Below, piece after piece: positions 1-9,376 of a DNA stretch of 63,479 nucleotides (within the stretch, counting starts at the first letter, position 1; the number at the start of each line of letters is the position of its first letter). The stretch comes from Acidobacteriota bacterium (GTDB lineage: Bacteria > Acidobacteriota > Terriglobia > UBA7540): positions 1-63,479 of the forward strand of contig PLSX01000051.1 in NCBI GenBank assembly GCA_003165315.1, in the 5' to 3' direction. The position numbers and the translations under genes were made by a program. The notes beneath the pieces are model-generated. The model worked only from the letters and a program-made list of their open reading frames with translations, was not told where the DNA came from and made no database searches.

Positions 1-57
1 CCCGCCTTATCGACGGATTAGGGCCACTCCTTCTCCCTTGATGACGACCCGCTTGAG

Positions 58-705
58 ATGAAGGATATTCTCGATCAAAACGGTGTAAAGCCCTCTGGCT
101 TGAGCGCGCATTGCCCCCTGATGCGGCCGGAAATCAGTGTGCCCTATTTGCAGAAGGCGATTCACCTTGCCGCCGCCATCGGCGCGCCCGTGGTGAATAC
201 CGACGAGGGCATTCGCCCCAGTTGGGTGAGCGCGGACGAGGCGTTCGCGGTGATGAAGTACACGCTCTCAACGGTAATGCGAATCGCCGAACGCTACGGG
301 ATCTTTATTGGCATTGAACCCCATCAAAGCATCAGCCGCACCACGGAAGGTTTGCTGAAGATTGTTGGCCTCGTGGAATCGCCGCTGTTGCGCGTAAATT
401 ACGACACGGGCAATGTTTACCTCGCGGGCGGAGACCCTTACGAGGGACTGAAGGCCGTCAGTCATTTGCTGGTGCACGTCCACGCCAAGGACATAACCGT
501 CGAACACGCTGATGCCGACCGCGGCAAGGTGACCGGCACCCCCGTTGGATGCGCCTGCGGCGATGGCGTCATCGATTGGAAGCAGGTCATCGCCATCCTG
601 CGCGGCGCAAACTTCAACGGCGTGCTTTCCGTCGAATGCGGCACGGAGCAGCAGGCCGTCCGCAGCCTTGCCCACCTTAGCGAGTTGCTGGGGGCTGGCG
701 CATAG
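58..705 (+). CDS. Sugar phosphate isomerase/epimerase-like TIM-barrel protein, 5' end doubtful
   Basis: The 215-residue product reads as the C-terminal two thirds of an AP-endonuclease-2/xylose-isomerase-like TIM barrel: 'GIEPHQS' and 'VNYDTGNVYLAGGDPYEGL' followed by 'VHVHAKDI' match the metal-binding strands of that superfamily, and 'SVECGTE' ends the barrel. The first strands are missing. The same frame stays protein-like upstream of this ATG (GHSFSLDDDPLE) but meets a TAG at 19-21, so the gene is either 5' truncated by a nonsense change or frameshift, or extends left of the window in another frame. The substrate cannot be told from sequence. No convincing Shine-Dalgarno precedes this ATG. 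Confidence 0.7.
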   Translation: MKDILDQNGVKPSGLSAHCPLMRPEISVPYLQKAIHLAAAIGAPVVNTDEGIRPSWVSADEAFAVMKYTLSTVMRIAERYGIFIGIEPHQSISRTTEGLLKIVGLVESPLLRVNYDTGNVYLAGGDPYEGLKAVSHLLVHVHAKDITVEHADADRGKVTGTPVGCACGDGVIDWKQVIAILRGANFNGVLSVECGTEQQAVRSLAHLSELLGAGA

Positions 706-816
706 GGTTTTGGGATTAGGGGTTAGGGTTCAGGGCAAGGCCGAGCCTCGCCGGCGTTGGCGGGCCTGTATTTTTCACGTCATTGCTGATCAAGCTGCAA
801 TGGGAGAGAGTCCATC

Positions 817-2355
817 ATGGATCGAATTATTCGCAAATCCGCCATCGTTCTTACCTTTTGTCTCGCCCTCGTGTTGATGTTATTTGCACCGGTGTTCGGT
901 CCTGCATCGGCGCAGGCGCAAGACACCATTCCCTTCTTCCAGGCAGGAAAGATCCGCGTGCTGATTTTATCCGGCCGCAACAATCATGACTGGCGCTCCT
1001 CCACACCCTTCCTGCGAAAAGTTTTGGTGGATAGCGGCCGCTTTGATGTGCGGGTGGAAGAGGAGCCCGTTGGAATCACCGCGGCGACACTGGCGGCCTA
1101 CGACCTGCTGGTGGTCGATTACGAAGGTCCGCGCTGGGGAGACGTAACGGAAAAGGCCCTGGAAGACTTCGTGAATCAGGGCAAGGGACTGGTGGCGGTT
1201 CACGGCGCGAACTATACCTTCGCGGGTCTTGAAGTCCTGCTGGACAAGCACAAGCCCTCCGGCCTGAAGCAACCGCCCTGGCCCGAGTATCTCCAGATGA
1301 TCGGCGGGTGGTGGACGCTGGGGCCGCCCAAGACCGACCACGCCCCCCGCCACTGCTTCACCGTGAAGTTCGTTGACCGCGAGCATCCCATCACCCGCGG
1401 CTTGCCGGAATCGTTCCGCACCTCCGATGAGCTCTACCACAGTCCGCAGATGTTGCCCGCGGCGCACATTCTGGCCACGGCATTCGACGATCCGGCGAAC
1501 GGCGGCACGGGCAAGGATGAGCCCCTGATGTGGACGGTTAATTATGGCAAGGGCAGCGTCTTCTACACGGCTCTGGGCCACGATCTTTCCGCCCAGCAGG
1601 AGAGCGGATATGTCAGCACCTTTACCCGCGCCGCGGAATGGGCGGCCACCGGCGCCGTCACTCTTTCAGCAGACGGCAAGCTTCCCACTCAGGCGCCGCC
1701 TCCGCTTCGCGTGCTGGTGGTTACCGGTGGGCACGAATATTCCACTACCTTTTACACGGTTTTTGAAGGAGCTGACGACCTGCACTGGGAGCATGCCGTT
1801 TCAAACCACATGGCTTTCAAGAACGATATCCGCAAGGATTTCGACGTGTTGGTGCTTTACGATTTTTCCCAGGAGGTCAGCGAAGCGGAAAAAACCAACC
1901 TGCGCGATTTCGTGGAAGCGGGGAAGGGCGTCGTGGTGCTCCATCATGCCATCGCCGATTATCAGGACTGGGATTGGTGGTGGAAAGAAGTTGTGGGCGG
2001 CAAATACCTGCTTAAACCCGATGGCTCGACGCCCGCATCAACCTACCTGCACGGTCAGGAGCAGTGCGTGCGGCCCATCGTGAGCCACCCCATCACCGCC
2101 CGCAGCAGAACCATGCACCTGTGGGATGAAACCTACAAGGGAATGTGGATCTCACCGGACGTCAAAGTGCTGCTGCGCTCCGATGCGCCCACCAGTGATG
2201 GACCCGTGGCCTGGATCAGTCCATACCCCAAGTCGCGCGTGGTCTATATCCAGCTCGGCCACGGCGAAACCGCCCACCTCTATCCTGCCTACCGCGTACT
2301 GGTGCAGGATGCCATCCGCTGGACCGGCGGCAGACTTGATGCGGAGAAGAAATAG
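817..2355 (+). CDS. Secreted protein with two tandem ThuA-like domains
   Basis: This is a 512-residue protein with an N-terminal signal peptide (positive MDRIIRKS, hydrophobic core, cleavage near ASAQAQ, about residue 34). Two ThuA-like (class-I glutamine amidotransferase fold) domains follow. The first, about residues 45-275, starts 'VLILSGRNNHDW' and the second, about 290-505, starts 'VLVVTGGHEYSTTFY'. Both carry the typical 'FVxxGKGxVxxH' segment and 'GRVFYxxLGH'-like ends. ThuA domains are usually single and linked to trehalose or other sugar catabolism; the biochemical activity is not established. The ATG is chosen because it starts the signal peptide and follows GGGAGAGAG. The sugar-isomerase-like gene just upstream fits a carbohydrate context. 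Confidence 0.85.
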   Translation: MDRIIRKSAIVLTFCLALVLMLFAPVFGPASAQAQDTIPFFQAGKIRVLILSGRNNHDWRSSTPFLRKVLVDSGRFDVRVEEEPVGITAATLAAYDLLVVDYEGPRWGDVTEKALEDFVNQGKGLVAVHGANYTFAGLEVLLDKHKPSGLKQPPWPEYLQMIGGWWTLGPPKTDHAPRHCFTVKFVDREHPITRGLPESFRTSDELYHSPQMLPAAHILATAFDDPANGGTGKDEPLMWTVNYGKGSVFYTALGHDLSAQQESGYVSTFTRAAEWAATGAVTLSADGKLPTQAPPPLRVLVVTGGHEYSTTFYTVFEGADDLHWEHAVSNHMAFKNDIRKDFDVLVLYDFSQEVSEAEKTNLRDFVEAGKGVVVLHHAIADYQDWDWWWKEVVGGKYLLKPDGSTPASTYLHGQEQCVRPIVSHPITARSRTMHLWDETYKGMWISPDVKVLLRSDAPTSDGPVAWISPYPKSRVVYIQLGHGETAHLYPAYRVLVQDAIRWTGGRLDAEKK

Positions 2356-2463
2356 GAAAGAGTGCAGGGGTTATCTTTTGCCCTTTTCGCCACGCCACGA
2401 ACTCTGCGCCATGCATTGCTCCTGCCGTATTCAGGACGTATACTCCAGGCGGGAGGCGCTCCT

Positions 2464-2841
2464 ATGAAGACTCTGGAGTACTTCGCTCGGGGGCTGGCGC
2501 TCCTCTGGTCTGGATTCTGGACATTCTTTTTCATAGCAGAATCCCTGGTATGGCATACGCCGGTGTACCGAATGGCAGTCTGGCTTTCGGTAGGGCTGAT
2601 CTTCGTAATGCTGGCCCTGGTGGCGTGGCGCTGGGAAGTCGCGGGCGGGCTGATGCTCATCGCTGCGGGTGTCTTCGCCGCACTGGCTTATGCGGTCTGG
2701 GGGCCGCGGGAGTTGTCCTTCGCCAGCCGTATGACGACTCTCGTTATCTTCGGTGTGCCGCCTGCGGGGGCCGGGGCACTATTCCTGATCCACCATCACG
2801 GGGTCACCCACCCAGCCGCATCAAGCGGCATTCACAGCTAA
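2464..2841 (+). CDS. Small integral membrane protein, unknown
   Basis: The 125-residue product has about four hydrophobic segments: near residues 10-30 (GLALLWSGFWTFFFIAES), 37-55, 58-78 and 90-110. A short hydrophilic tail contains 'HHHGVTHPAASS'. The ATG at 2464 is preferred over an in-frame upstream codon because GGGAGGCG lies just upstream and the protein then begins at the first membrane segment. I do not recognise a named family. It lies 108 bases after the ThuA gene on the same strand, so co-transcription is possible but not demonstrated. Confidence 0.65.
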   Translation: MKTLEYFARGLALLWSGFWTFFFIAESLVWHTPVYRMAVWLSVGLIFVMLALVAWRWEVAGGLMLIAAGVFAALAYAVWGPRELSFASRMTTLVIFGVPPAGAGALFLIHHHGVTHPAASSGIHS

Positions 2842-3343
2842 GTGCCTGACTGCAGCGTAGCGTAAAGGTGCGCGAAGTTGCACTCCTTTGCGGCCGTACC
2901 TCAAATTCCTGATGGTTCATCCGGCCTGCCCTGGTGGTGATTGGCATTTCCCTTTGAAGAGCCGCGGAGGGGCGCTAAAGGGCGCGCACCTCAGCGCTAC
3001 TTGCTTGCTCGCGACGCTCTCCGCGTGCGCGGTTACTTTCCAGGAGCTCATCGAGGGAGGTCATTTCCAGCCGCCCCTGCCTTGATCATTTTCCGCAACG
3101 CAGAGCTATGCTCGCTCTAAACCGGTCAAGCACAGCCGCGTTGCCGATGGTACACAAGGGGGGAAAGCAGGACACGTCATTTCCTGATTCTTGCCACATC
3201 CTGTGGGCATCAAGAATCGTCTGCGATGGTTTCGAAAAACAGGGAATATCGTGCCTGCCCGGTTTCCCCAGTCCCATCGTCCTCTTGAATTACTCAATAT
3301 ATTGAGTTATTTTACTCAATACATCTTTCAATAGGGAGATTCC
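2842..3343. other. Intergenic stretch, mostly featureless
   Basis: About 500 bases between the small membrane protein and the DUF4143 ATPase. The left part is GC-rich (gccgcggagggg, then cgcgcacctcagcg) and the right part more AT-rich. The short open frames have no ribosome sites or recognisable products. The only strong signal is the palindromic operator at its right end, listed separately. Confidence 0.6.
3292..3320. promoter_or_regulatory. Perfect 16-bp palindrome plus third half-site upstream of the ATPase gene
   Basis: ACTCAATATATTGAGT at 3292-3307 is a perfect inverted repeat. A further half-site ACTCAAT lies at 3314-3320, so three half-sites fall within 29 bases, ending 23 bases before the ATG at 3344. 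The AT-rich half-sites sit where a promoter or operator is expected. The regulator is unknown; it is not encoded next door unless the ATPase itself binds DNA. Confidence 0.65.
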
Positions 3344-4531
3344 ATGTCCTCCTTCGCCCGCCCCGTCCTCAGCAAGCTGATTCAGCGCATGGCGGAGCCT
3401 CGCCGATTCCTGCAAGTTCTGGCGGGACCGCGCCAGGTCGGCAAGACGACCCTTGCCAGGCAGTTGATGAAAGCCCATGGTGACCGGTCCTCCTACTCAA
3501 CCGCCGATGGTCTGGCTCCTGAGAATACGATCTGGATTGAGCAGCAATGGGAGGCGGCGCGTTTCCGTTGCCGGCAGGCGGGTAGCTGGCTCCTGGTGCT
3601 TGACGAAATCCAAAAAGTCTCCGGCTGGTCGGAAGTGATCAAGCGATTGTGGGACGAAGACTCCGCCGGGAAGCTGGACCTGCGAGTCGTACTGCTGGGC
3701 TCATCCCCCTTGCTGGTGGAGCGGGGGCTCGCTGAGAGTCTTGCCGGCCGGTTTGAAATGCTGCGCATCGGCCACTGGAGTTTTTCCGAGATGCGGGCAG
3801 CCTTTGGCTGGAAGATTGAACAGTACCTCTATTTTGGCGGCTATCCCGGCGCAGCATCACTGATTGAAGATGAGGAGCGCTGGCGGCGTTACCTGCTCGA
3901 CTCTCTGATTGAAACAACGATTTCGCGTGACATCCTGTTGATGACCCGGGTCGATAAGCCGGCCCTGCTGAAGCAACTCTTTCGTCTGGGCTGCGAATAT
4001 TCCGGCCAGATTCTTTCCTACACCAAGGTCCTTGGGCAATTGCAGGACGCAGGAAACACCACAACGCTTGCCCACTACCTTGATCTGCTGACCGGGGCGG
4101 GAATGCTCTGCGGGCTCTCCAAATTTTCCGGCAAGGTTGTTCGCGAGCGCGGCTCGAGCCCGAAATTTCAGGTTCTGAACAATGGGCTGATGACAGCTCA
4201 AGCCGCCGGCTCATTTCTTCTCGCCCAACAAAACCCGGAACGCTGGGGGCGGATCGCTGAATCCGCCATCGGGGCGCATCTGGCCAACGGGGCCATGGCC
4301 GGTGACTACGGGCTCTTTTACTGGCGCGAAGCTTCCAAAGAGGTGGACTTTGTTTTGCAAAAAGGGAACCGAATTGTTGCCCTGGAAGTGAAATCGGGAC
4401 AACGGCCCACGGCTCTGCCGGGAATGGCCGCCTTTGATAAAATTTACTCTCCCGCCAAGAAGCTTCTAATCGGGACCGGTGGCATGTCATTCAAAGAATT
4501 TCTCACCCTGCGGCCGGCGGAATTGTTCTGA
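3344..4531 (+). CDS. AAA-type ATPase with DUF4143 domain
   Basis: This 395-residue protein has a P-loop ATPase domain at the N-terminus: Walker A 'GPRQVGKTTLA' near residues 28-38 and Walker B 'LLVLDEIQKV' near 82-91. The C-terminal DUF4143 region (about 190-375) carries 'EVDFVLQKGNRIVALEVKS', a nuclease-fold-like signature. The length matches the family (about 380-420). Such ATPases are widespread, often horizontally mobile, and of uncertain function. The gene stands alone, flanked by a palindromic operator and by a 1.8-kb gene-free repeat region, which fits an acquired accessory gene. The ATG follows AATAGGGAGATTCC, which contains a usable ribosome site. Confidence 0.9.
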   Translation: MSSFARPVLSKLIQRMAEPRRFLQVLAGPRQVGKTTLARQLMKAHGDRSSYSTADGLAPENTIWIEQQWEAARFRCRQAGSWLLVLDEIQKVSGWSEVIKRLWDEDSAGKLDLRVVLLGSSPLLVERGLAESLAGRFEMLRIGHWSFSEMRAAFGWKIEQYLYFGGYPGAASLIEDEERWRRYLLDSLIETTISRDILLMTRVDKPALLKQLFRLGCEYSGQILSYTKVLGQLQDAGNTTTLAHYLDLLTGAGMLCGLSKFSGKVVRERGSSPKFQVLNNGLMTAQAAGSFLLAQQNPERWGRIAESAIGAHLANGAMAGDYGLFYWREASKEVDFVLQKGNRIVALEVKSGQRPTALPGMAAFDKIYSPAKKLLIGTGGMSFKEFLTLRPAELF

Positions 4532-5551
4532 CATTCCAATGGGGCAACCGGAGGCGTTCACGCCAATTCCTGATTCTCGCCCCTTTTCGCACACATCACC
4601 CCCGTGGCGGAGGAGGTCGCCTATTGTCCCCTGCGCCTGCTGGTAGCGGTAGCACGTACCTTGATTCCCTGCGACTTAAAGGTGAGCAGACTTTGCATTG
4701 GCGTCAGGCAGGAAACCCAAATCCAAACCCAGGCGCGCCGTTTTCTGGTATTGGATCGAGCCATGGCTCGAAGCTCGAAATTAACACTTTGTCTCTTGAC
4801 AAATCGAGCCGAATAGTATAGGCTAGAATGGCGATGAAGGCCCCACGCACCGCCGCGCCCAGGCAAGCCACCCCAACCTCCCCACCCACCCCACGTTCCT
4901 TCAAAATCGCTCCGCTCCAGAAAGTGTTGAAGACGCAAATTGCCTCCTGGACAGGTGGCAGGTTACAGGTTACAGCCTACAGGGGTCAGGCGGGGAGCGG
5001 GGCGGAACGCGGCTCCCCGCAACACCTATACAAGGATCGGACCCATGCCCGGACCGGCGCGAAAAACGCATGACAAATTATCAAGCGCAAGCAGGCAAAT
5101 GGTTAAATTTGTGGACAAACAGTCGCGCAGGGAACGAGCCCCGAAAAAAAGATGTTATTTTCGACGATCAAAGCCACTAAGTGTATGAAAAAAAATAAAA
5201 CGTGGACAAAATGCCAGCCCAATATTCAGACATTTTATTCGAAGTGACACTAAATGAGTGACATTTTAGGCTCAAATGAAACCAAGATGCGGACAAAATT
5301 GTCCAACTGAAACGAAAAGCCCAAAATCACACGTTCAGCACCACCCCCGTCGCTATCTCTCCGGCCCCTCCTCATCTAGAGGAGCGGAGCCACAGGTAAA
5401 ACAAAACTCCCCGCCTGATTCAGAGCTTGTCCTGAACGCAGTGAAGGAAGGGGTCGCCGCGTTAGCGGCGGGCGTGTTTACCGGAGGCAAATTGGCGAAA
5501 ACCGGACAACAAGTCGCGAGTGGATCAGAGGCGAACATGGGTTGGTACTCG

Positions 5552-5946
5552 AAAAATGAAGGTGCATCCGGGGATATTCATGAAAACAAAGGAACGGGAA
5601 AAATTGCTCGCGCCCAATGCCCGGAAAGAGGCTTGGGGGCTCGGACGTCCGAACCCTGCGAAAGGCAGGGGTGGATGTGATCCTGGCTCCAGACTCCTGT
5701 CTTTTGTTTCAAAAATGAAGGTGCATCCGGGGATATTCATGAAAACAAAGGAACGGGAAAAATTGCTCGCGCCAAATGTCCGAAAAGGCGCTTGGGGGCG
5801 CAGACGCCCAGACCCTGCGGCATAAATGAGGGGGTCGAGATCCTAACTCCTGGCTCCAGACTCCTGTCTTCTGCTTCAAAAATGAAGGTGCATCCGGGGA
5901 TATTCATGAAAACAAAGGAACGGGAAAATTACACGAGCCAAACGCC
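5552..5946. repeat. Three direct copies of a ~64-bp repeat (period 159 and 167 bp)
   Basis: Copies begin at 5552, 5711 and about 5878. Each contains ATGAAGGTGCATCCGGGGAT followed by ATTCATGAAAACAAAGGAAC and then gggaaaa. Copies 1 and 2 continue into attgctcgcgcc and a diverged spacer ending in ctggctccagactcctgtct. If translated, each copy would read MKVHPGIFMKTKERE, but there is no ribosome site before any of the three ATGs and the third copy is in a different frame. I therefore treat it as a DNA repeat rather than a gene. The reverse complement contains CCTTTGTTTTCATGAATATC, which matches the core of the repeats near 31.2 and 61.1 kb. Confidence 0.8.
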
Positions 5947-6155
5947 GCGAGAGATGTTTGGGGGATCCCAGGGCGGCACACCCGCACAGTCGGACGGGAC
6001 GCCGATGGATCGGGGTCGGCAGCACGCAGGATTTCTTCCCCCCCTCGCAGTGCCCCCGAAACTTCCCCGAATCATTATCGGCAGTTCGCGGCGGGAGGAT
6101 GAATGGAATGTGCCCGTCCGGAATCCGGAGTCTCCTGTCCGGGCAGCTCGGGCGG

Positions 6156-6315
6156 AACTCGAAAATCGAAATTTGAAATTTGAAAATCGAAAATGGAAAC
6201 TCGAAACTCGAAAACCGAAATTGGAGACTCGAAAATGGAAACCCGATTTCAGAATTCGCCAATGATCAATCAGCAATCGCCAATCGCCAATCACCAATCG
6301 CCAATTGCAATTCAA
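6156..6315. repeat. Degenerate tandem tract of short words
   Basis: The left half is built of variants of 'gaaaatcgaaa' and 'gaaactcgaaa', the right half of 'ccaatcgccaatc' and 'accaatcgcc'. The words drift by one or two bases from copy to copy. The tract ends about 45 bases before the rnr start. Related words occur inside the rnr coding sequence (see rnr). Confidence 0.8.
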
Positions 6316-6360
6316 AAGACCGCGGTGTCCCGCGTGCTACAATGAGCCGAAGACATTCCC

Positions 6361-8931
6361 ATGCGCGAATTTCCATTGCCGCAAGAGATTTTGAAGGTTT
6401 TTGAGGGCTCGCCGGGCCGGACGTTCCGACTGCGCGAGTTGCTGGGAGAGCTCGGTTTGCGCTCAAGCCAGGCGCGCGAACTCAAAAACCTGCTCAAGGG
6501 TCTGGCCCGCAAGAAACGCATCGCTTATCTGAAGAAAAACACCTTCGCACTGGCGCGGGGATCGGATAGCGCACGTGGTACAGACCATTCGACGAGTCCC
6601 GGCTCCCAAGCCCCGAGCCCCGGGTTCCGAACCCCGAGTCCCGTAAGGGCCCGCAGCGGCAACGTGGTGAATGGCCGGCTCATCAGTCATCGCGATGGAT
6701 ACGGCTTTGTGGTTCCCGACGCGCCGGTAAAGGGCACCGAGCAGGACATCTTCATTCCCCCTGATGCCATGGGCTCCGCCATGAATGGTGACAAGGTGGA
6801 GGTGCAGGTGCTGCGCGCCAAGGCCGACGGACGCTCGGAAGGCCGCATCATCGCCGTCATTGACCGCGCCCAGAAGACCGTGGTGGGGCAATTCCATTGC
6901 GGCCAGCGCTACAACTACGTAACCGCTTTCGACCATCGCATCCCTTACGAAATCGTGATTCCACGCGGGGAAGAGTGGCCGGGCGGTGAGAGTTCCGTAC
7001 CCGCACGAGGCCGCGATCGGCAGTTTGGAGGCGAATCGGAAACGCTGGCCCAAAGCCTGAAGCCCGAAACTCGAAACGTCCGCGACCTGGAAGGAATGGT
7101 GGTGGACGTGGAGATGACCGCCTACCCGCGTCCCTCGGTGTTGCCGCGTGGCCGTGTGGTGGAGATCCTCGGCCGCCGCGAGGATTTCGGCGTGGACGTG
7201 GAAATCATCATCCGCAAATTCCACCTGCCGCACCGTTTTCCCGCTGAGGTGCTGGCGGAGGCTGGCGCCGCACCGCAATATATAGGCGAGCACGACCGCC
7301 AGGGCCGCCGTGACTTCCGCGACCTACCGATTGTGACCATCGATGGCGAGACGGCCAAGGATTTCGACGATGCCGTGCTGGTGGAGCGACGGGCGAATGG
7401 AAATTATCTGCTTCACGTCCACATCGCCGACGTGGCCCATTACGTCCGGCTTGGCACCGCACTTGACCGCGAGGCGCGACTGCGGGGAACTTCGGTCTAT
7501 TTTCCCGACCGCGCCGTGCCCATGCTGCCCTTGGAGCTTTCCAACGGGATTTGCAGCCTCAACCCCCACGTCGAGCGCTTGGTGATGTCGGCGCTGATGG
7601 AGATCGATCCACAGGGACAAATTGTCGCCTATGAGCTGACGCCGGGGATCATCCGCAGCTCCGAACGCATGACCTATACGGCTGTCCGCGACATTTTGGC
7701 GGGGGACGAAGCCGCCTGTCAACGCTACGCGGCGCTGGTTCCGAACTTCAAACTGATGGAGGAGCTCGCCATCATTCTTAATCGTCACCGGGTGGCGCGC
7801 GGTTCCATCGATTTCGACCTGCCCGAGCCGCTGATTGAGTTTGACGACTCCGGCCGCATGGTGGGCATTACCCGCTCGGAACGGAACTTCGCCCACCGGC
7901 TGATTGAAGAATTCATGCTGGCGGCAAATGAAACCGTGGCGGGCTATCTGGAGGGGCGCGGGATTCCCTCGCTCTACCGCATCCACGAAAAGCCCGAAGC
8001 GAGGAAAGTCATTGAATTTGAAGAGATTGCGGCCACGTTTGGGTACTCGCTGGGGGTGGAGCTGCCTCCTGCCCAGCGCTTGCGCACCAACAAGCGCGAT
8101 GAACGCGACCGCCACACGAAATTCCTGGAACGGGTGGAAACAAAGGAGTTGGAGATCACCCCCCGCCACTACCAGCGCCTGACCAAGCGGCTGGAAGGTA
8201 AGCCGGAGGAGCGAATCCTTTCCTATCTTATGCTGCGTTCCCTCAAGCAAGCCCGGTATTCTCCGGAAAACTCCGGGCATTTCGCCCTGGCCGCCGAGAC
8301 CTATACCCACTTCACGTCGCCCATCCGGCGTTACCCCGATCTCATCGTCCACCGGATTCTCAAGGCGGCATTGGAACGGGAAGGTGGCGCTGTTCGCATG
8401 GTGAGGGAGACTGAGGATCACCCTGCATCCGGGTCGGCAAAGCAGGCATCGCCCCGAAAGCGCCGCAAGGCCTCCACGGATAAGCATCCCGAAGCAGCCT
8501 TGTTCAATCCTGATGCAGCCACTGTGGGCCAAACTATCCCCGGCGCGGCATTCATTCTCCCGCAGGAACTCAACGCTTTAGGAATGGCCACTTCGGAGTC
8601 GGAACGTCGTGCCGCCGATGCTGAGCGCGAATTAATGGAATGGAAGAAGGTTGCCTTCATGGCGCAGCACGTCGGCGATGAGTTCGACGCGCTCATCATC
8701 AGCCTGATCAAGTTTGGGTTCTTTGTGGAGCTTACCGACCTGTTTGTGGAAGGCTTCGTGGCGCTCTCAACGCTGGGAGATGACTTCTACGTCTACCGCG
8801 AACGCCAGCGCGCCATCGTTGGCGAGCACACCCATCGCGCCTTCCACCTGGGTGAACGAGTGCGCGTGCGGCTTGACCGAATTGATCGATCGGGGAATAA
8901 GCTGGAGTTCTCAATAGTAGCCCACAGCTAA
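6361..8931 (+). CDS. rnr: Ribonuclease R (3'-5' exoribonuclease)
   Basis: This 856-residue RNase II/R-family enzyme degrades structured RNA in the cytoplasm. The order is: N-terminal winged-helix-like segment (residues 1-65); low-complexity linker (about 66-100); cold-shock domains (100-320) with 'GYGFVVPD' and 'EQDIFIPPDAMGSAMNGD'; RNB catalytic domain (about 320-680) with 'IDGETAKDFDDAVLVE', whose aspartates bind magnesium; and a C-terminal S1 domain (about 765-850). Three stretches are longer than usual: about residues 75-100 (Ser/Pro-rich), about 207-243, and about 680-740 between 'RYPDLIVHRILK' and 'TSESERRAADAERE'. The first two are encoded by words resembling the nearby intergenic repeats. 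The ATG has no clear Shine-Dalgarno. Confidence 0.95.
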   Translation: MREFPLPQEILKVFEGSPGRTFRLRELLGELGLRSSQARELKNLLKGLARKKRIAYLKKNTFALARGSDSARGTDHSTSPGSQAPSPGFRTPSPVRARSGNVVNGRLISHRDGYGFVVPDAPVKGTEQDIFIPPDAMGSAMNGDKVEVQVLRAKADGRSEGRIIAVIDRAQKTVVGQFHCGQRYNYVTAFDHRIPYEIVIPRGEEWPGGESSVPARGRDRQFGGESETLAQSLKPETRNVRDLEGMVVDVEMTAYPRPSVLPRGRVVEILGRREDFGVDVEIIIRKFHLPHRFPAEVLAEAGAAPQYIGEHDRQGRRDFRDLPIVTIDGETAKDFDDAVLVERRANGNYLLHVHIADVAHYVRLGTALDREARLRGTSVYFPDRAVPMLPLELSNGICSLNPHVERLVMSALMEIDPQGQIVAYELTPGIIRSSERMTYTAVRDILAGDEAACQRYAALVPNFKLMEELAIILNRHRVARGSIDFDLPEPLIEFDDSGRMVGITRSERNFAHRLIEEFMLAANETVAGYLEGRGIPSLYRIHEKPEARKVIEFEEIAATFGYSLGVELPPAQRLRTNKRDERDRHTKFLERVETKELEITPRHYQRLTKRLEGKPEERILSYLMLRSLKQARYSPENSGHFALAAETYTHFTSPIRRYPDLIVHRILKAALEREGGAVRMVRETEDHPASGSAKQASPRKRRKASTDKHPEAALFNPDAATVGQTIPGAAFILPQELNALGMATSESERRAADAERELMEWKKVAFMAQHVGDEFDALIISLIKFGFFVELTDLFVEGFVALSTLGDDFYVYRERQRAIVGEHTHRAFHLGERVRVRLDRIDRSGNKLEFSIVAHS

Positions 8932-8947
8932 CAGGAATTGTTGGCCG

Positions 8948-9376
8948 TCAGCTTTCTTTATAGAGCCGCGCGGAAATCAGCGTCGCCAAAATCGAGCCCA
9001 CCCAGAGGTCAAGCATCCACCCCAGGGTGATCGAACGGCCGAAGGGCGCCCATGCCGCCATGGTGAGACTCAGGGGAAAGCTGGTGGCAAAGCCGACAAG
9101 CAATCCCACGCGCAGCGCGGTGACAGGGCCGGGTCCAAACGTGGCCCGGGCTGAGGCGTAAACCCACGTCAGAATGTAGGTGAGCGCGAACAGCGTTACA
9201 AACCAGTAGGCGATGAAGAGTGGATAGCGAGGCTGGGATTGCAGCAGATGATTGGTCTGCGCGAAGGCGTATCTTGGCATGAGGATCACCATGTTGATGA
9301 TGGTGCTCCAAATTCCCCACACAACGCCGCCCGCCACAACACCGAGTGCCACACGACGTAAGCCAGTTGCAGCCAT
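8948..9376 (-). CDS. Four-helix membrane protein, unknown
   Basis: The 142-residue protein has four predicted membrane helices: about 8-32 (VALGVVAGGVVWGIWSTIINMVI), 50-75, 85-105 and 115-135. A strong ribosome site (CAGGAGG, 7 bases before the ATG) supports the start. I cannot assign a family with confidence; it resembles short DUF-type membrane proteins that are common in Acidobacteriota. It converges on rnr, with 16 bases between the two stop codons. Confidence 0.75.
   Translation of the reverse strand: MAATGLRRVALGVVAGGVVWGIWSTIINMVILMPRYAFAQTNHLLQSQPRYPLFIAYWFVTLFALTYILTWVYASARATFGPGPVTALRVGLLVGFATSFPLSLTMAAWAPFGRSITLGWMLDLWVGSILATLISARLYKES

Larger units (their letters stand above)
4532..6360. 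other. 1.8-kb gene-free repeat field
   Basis: No open frame here has a ribosome site plus a recognisable product. The left part contains word-like quasi-repeats (ggcaggttacaggttacag near 4960-4980). An AT-rich stretch at about 5140-5330 follows, with repeated gtggacaaa and gtgacat words. At 5415-5450 there is a 'gagcttgtcctgaacgcagt' segment, a sequence type often seen scattered in intergenic DNA. Three copies of a 64-bp repeat (5552-5946) and a long degenerate tandem tract (6156-6315) precede rnr. It looks like a landing zone for small repeats and decayed mobile sequence. Confidence 0.65.

Noticed and set aside
5520..5825. Protein with repeated MKVHPGIFMKTKERE motif
   Set aside because: The motif is explained by a DNA-level direct repeat; there is no ribosome site, the third copy is in a different frame, and the spacers do not look coding.
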